A DNA stretch of 8,950 nt from an uncultured Comamonadaceae bacterium (GTDB taxonomy: Bacteria; Pseudomonadota; Gammaproteobacteria; Burkholderiales; Burkholderiaceae), in assembly GCA_946482115.1 (NCBI GenBank), contig CAMLQP010000104.1, positions 1 through 8,950 on the forward strand. The letters run 5' to 3'. The notes under the pieces were generated by a model, which made no database searches, was not told where the DNA came from, and saw only the letters and a list, made by a program, of their open reading frames with translations. Shown one piece after another: positions 8,412 to 8,950 of the stretch; position 1 is the first letter of the stretch, and each line of letters begins with the position of its first letter. A program made the translations under genes and the position numbers.

Positions 8412-8433
8412 TGCCCCCGGTGACGGCCGGGCA
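8412..8433 (-). terminator. Weak hairpin downstream of the alpha-E gene
   Basis: TGCCC (8412-8416) can pair with GGGCA (8429-8433), with a possible two-base-pair extension beyond a bulge. It sits 15 bases beyond the alpha-E stop on the minus strand. No run of U follows, so intrinsic termination is doubtful. If it works at all, it would separate the alpha-E transcript from the crotonase operon. Confidence 0.2.
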
Positions 8434-8447
8434 CCCGCCGATGCGCG

Positions 8448-8950
8448 TCAGTTGGGCACCAGGAAATCCTGGCTGATGCGCCAGCCCAGCTCATTGACGC
8501 GGTCAAGGAACTGGGTCAGGTAGGCGTGCAGGCCGGTGGCCAGAATCTCGTCGATACGGCCAAACTGGAGTTCGGCGCGCAGCTTGCCGGCGCGGCGCTC
8601 GGTTTCCTGCGAGTGGTCGTTGGTCACCACGCCCAGGTTGTTGACCACCTCGTTCATGCTGGCGTGCAGGCTGCGTGGCATGTCGGCGCGCAGGATCAGC
8701 AGCTCGGCCACCCGCTCGGGCTTGATGACGTCGCGGTAGACCTTGCGGTAGACCTCGAAGGCGCTGACCGAGCGCAGGATGGCGCTCCAGTGGTAGAAGT
8801 CGTACTCCTGGTCGAGCTCGCTGGCAGCACCGAAGAAGTCGCTCTGCACCGCGTGGAACTTCACGTCCAGCAGCCGCGCGGTGTTGTCGGCGCGTTCCAG
8901 GAAGGTGCCCATGCGGTAGAAGTGGAAGGCCTCGTCCTGCAGCATGGTGC
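8448..8950 (-). CDS. Alpha-E domain (DUF403) protein, start beyond window
   Basis: This is the C-terminal part, about 167 residues, of an alpha-E domain protein whose full length is usually a little over 300 residues. The frame remains open to the right edge, and the ATG at 8945 is internal: it is preceded in frame by a threonine codon. The diagnostic segment FYRMGTFLERADNTARLLDVKF lies at the beginning of the visible part. The rest is an all-helical, charged sequence ending in WRISQDFLVPN. The function is not established. Family knowledge: alpha-E genes normally sit with a circularly permuted ATP-grasp protein (DUF404/DUF407) and a transglutaminase-like protein, in a set predicted to make or modify peptides. 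Those partners would lie upstream of this gene, past the right edge. There is no obvious functional link to the crotonase gene 107 bases downstream. Confidence 0.92.
   Translation of the reverse strand, partial: TMLQDEAFHFYRMGTFLERADNTARLLDVKFHAVQSDFFGAASELDQEYDFYHWSAILRSVSAFEVYRKVYRDVIKPERVAELLILRADMPRSLHASMNEVVNNLGVVTNDHSQETERRAGKLRAELQFGRIDEILATGLHAYLTQFLDRVNELGWRISQDFLVPN

Overview
The window is very GC-rich (about 70% by eye) and gene-dense, with short or negative gene spacing. It reads as a chromosomal segment of a betaproteobacterium, most likely Burkholderiales and probably Comamonadaceae. Two things suggest this: a Bug-type tricarboxylate-transporter binding protein, a family hugely expanded in that order, next to a feruloyl-CoA synthase; and an ordinary MoxR/DUF58/TgpA cluster followed by a soluble lytic transglycosylase B. 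The taxonomic call is inference from gene content and composition. I saw no RNA genes, mobile elements or CRISPR arrays, and no gene-free stretch above 300 bases.

Plus strand, 1-4643: the 3' part of a MoxR-type AAA+ ATPase, a DUF58 membrane-anchored protein, a TgpA-type membrane transglutaminase and a periplasmic lytic murein transglycosylase B. Each gene overlaps the next (4, 7 and 40 bases), so they are probably co-transcribed and translationally coupled. The theme is envelope and peptidoglycan maintenance: MoxR ATPase and DUF58 as presumed chaperone/adaptor, TgpA as a transglutaminase with an external catalytic domain, and the transglycosylase cutting glycan strands.

Minus strand, 8340-4662: a crotonase (enoyl-CoA hydratase family), a feruloyl-CoA synthase overlapping it by 4 bases, and 47 bases later a Bug-family periplasmic solute-binding protein. 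This looks like a small hydroxycinnamate (ferulate/coumarate) catabolic operon: capture of an aromatic acid, CoA activation, then hydration of the side-chain double bond. The crotonase keeps both glutamates of true hydratases and does not look like the classical hydroxycinnamoyl-CoA hydratase/lyase. A 23-base AT-rich imperfect palindrome just upstream of the crotonase is a good candidate operator. No aldehyde dehydrogenase, thiolase, regulator or TctA/TctB membrane subunits are inside the window.

Minus strand, 8950-8448: the 3' half of an alpha-E domain (DUF403) protein, normally part of a separate ATP-grasp/transglutaminase cluster that would continue past the right edge.

I found no clearly new system. 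The points most worth a second look are the crotonase type, the candidate operator, the orphan Bug protein and the alpha-E gene at the edge.
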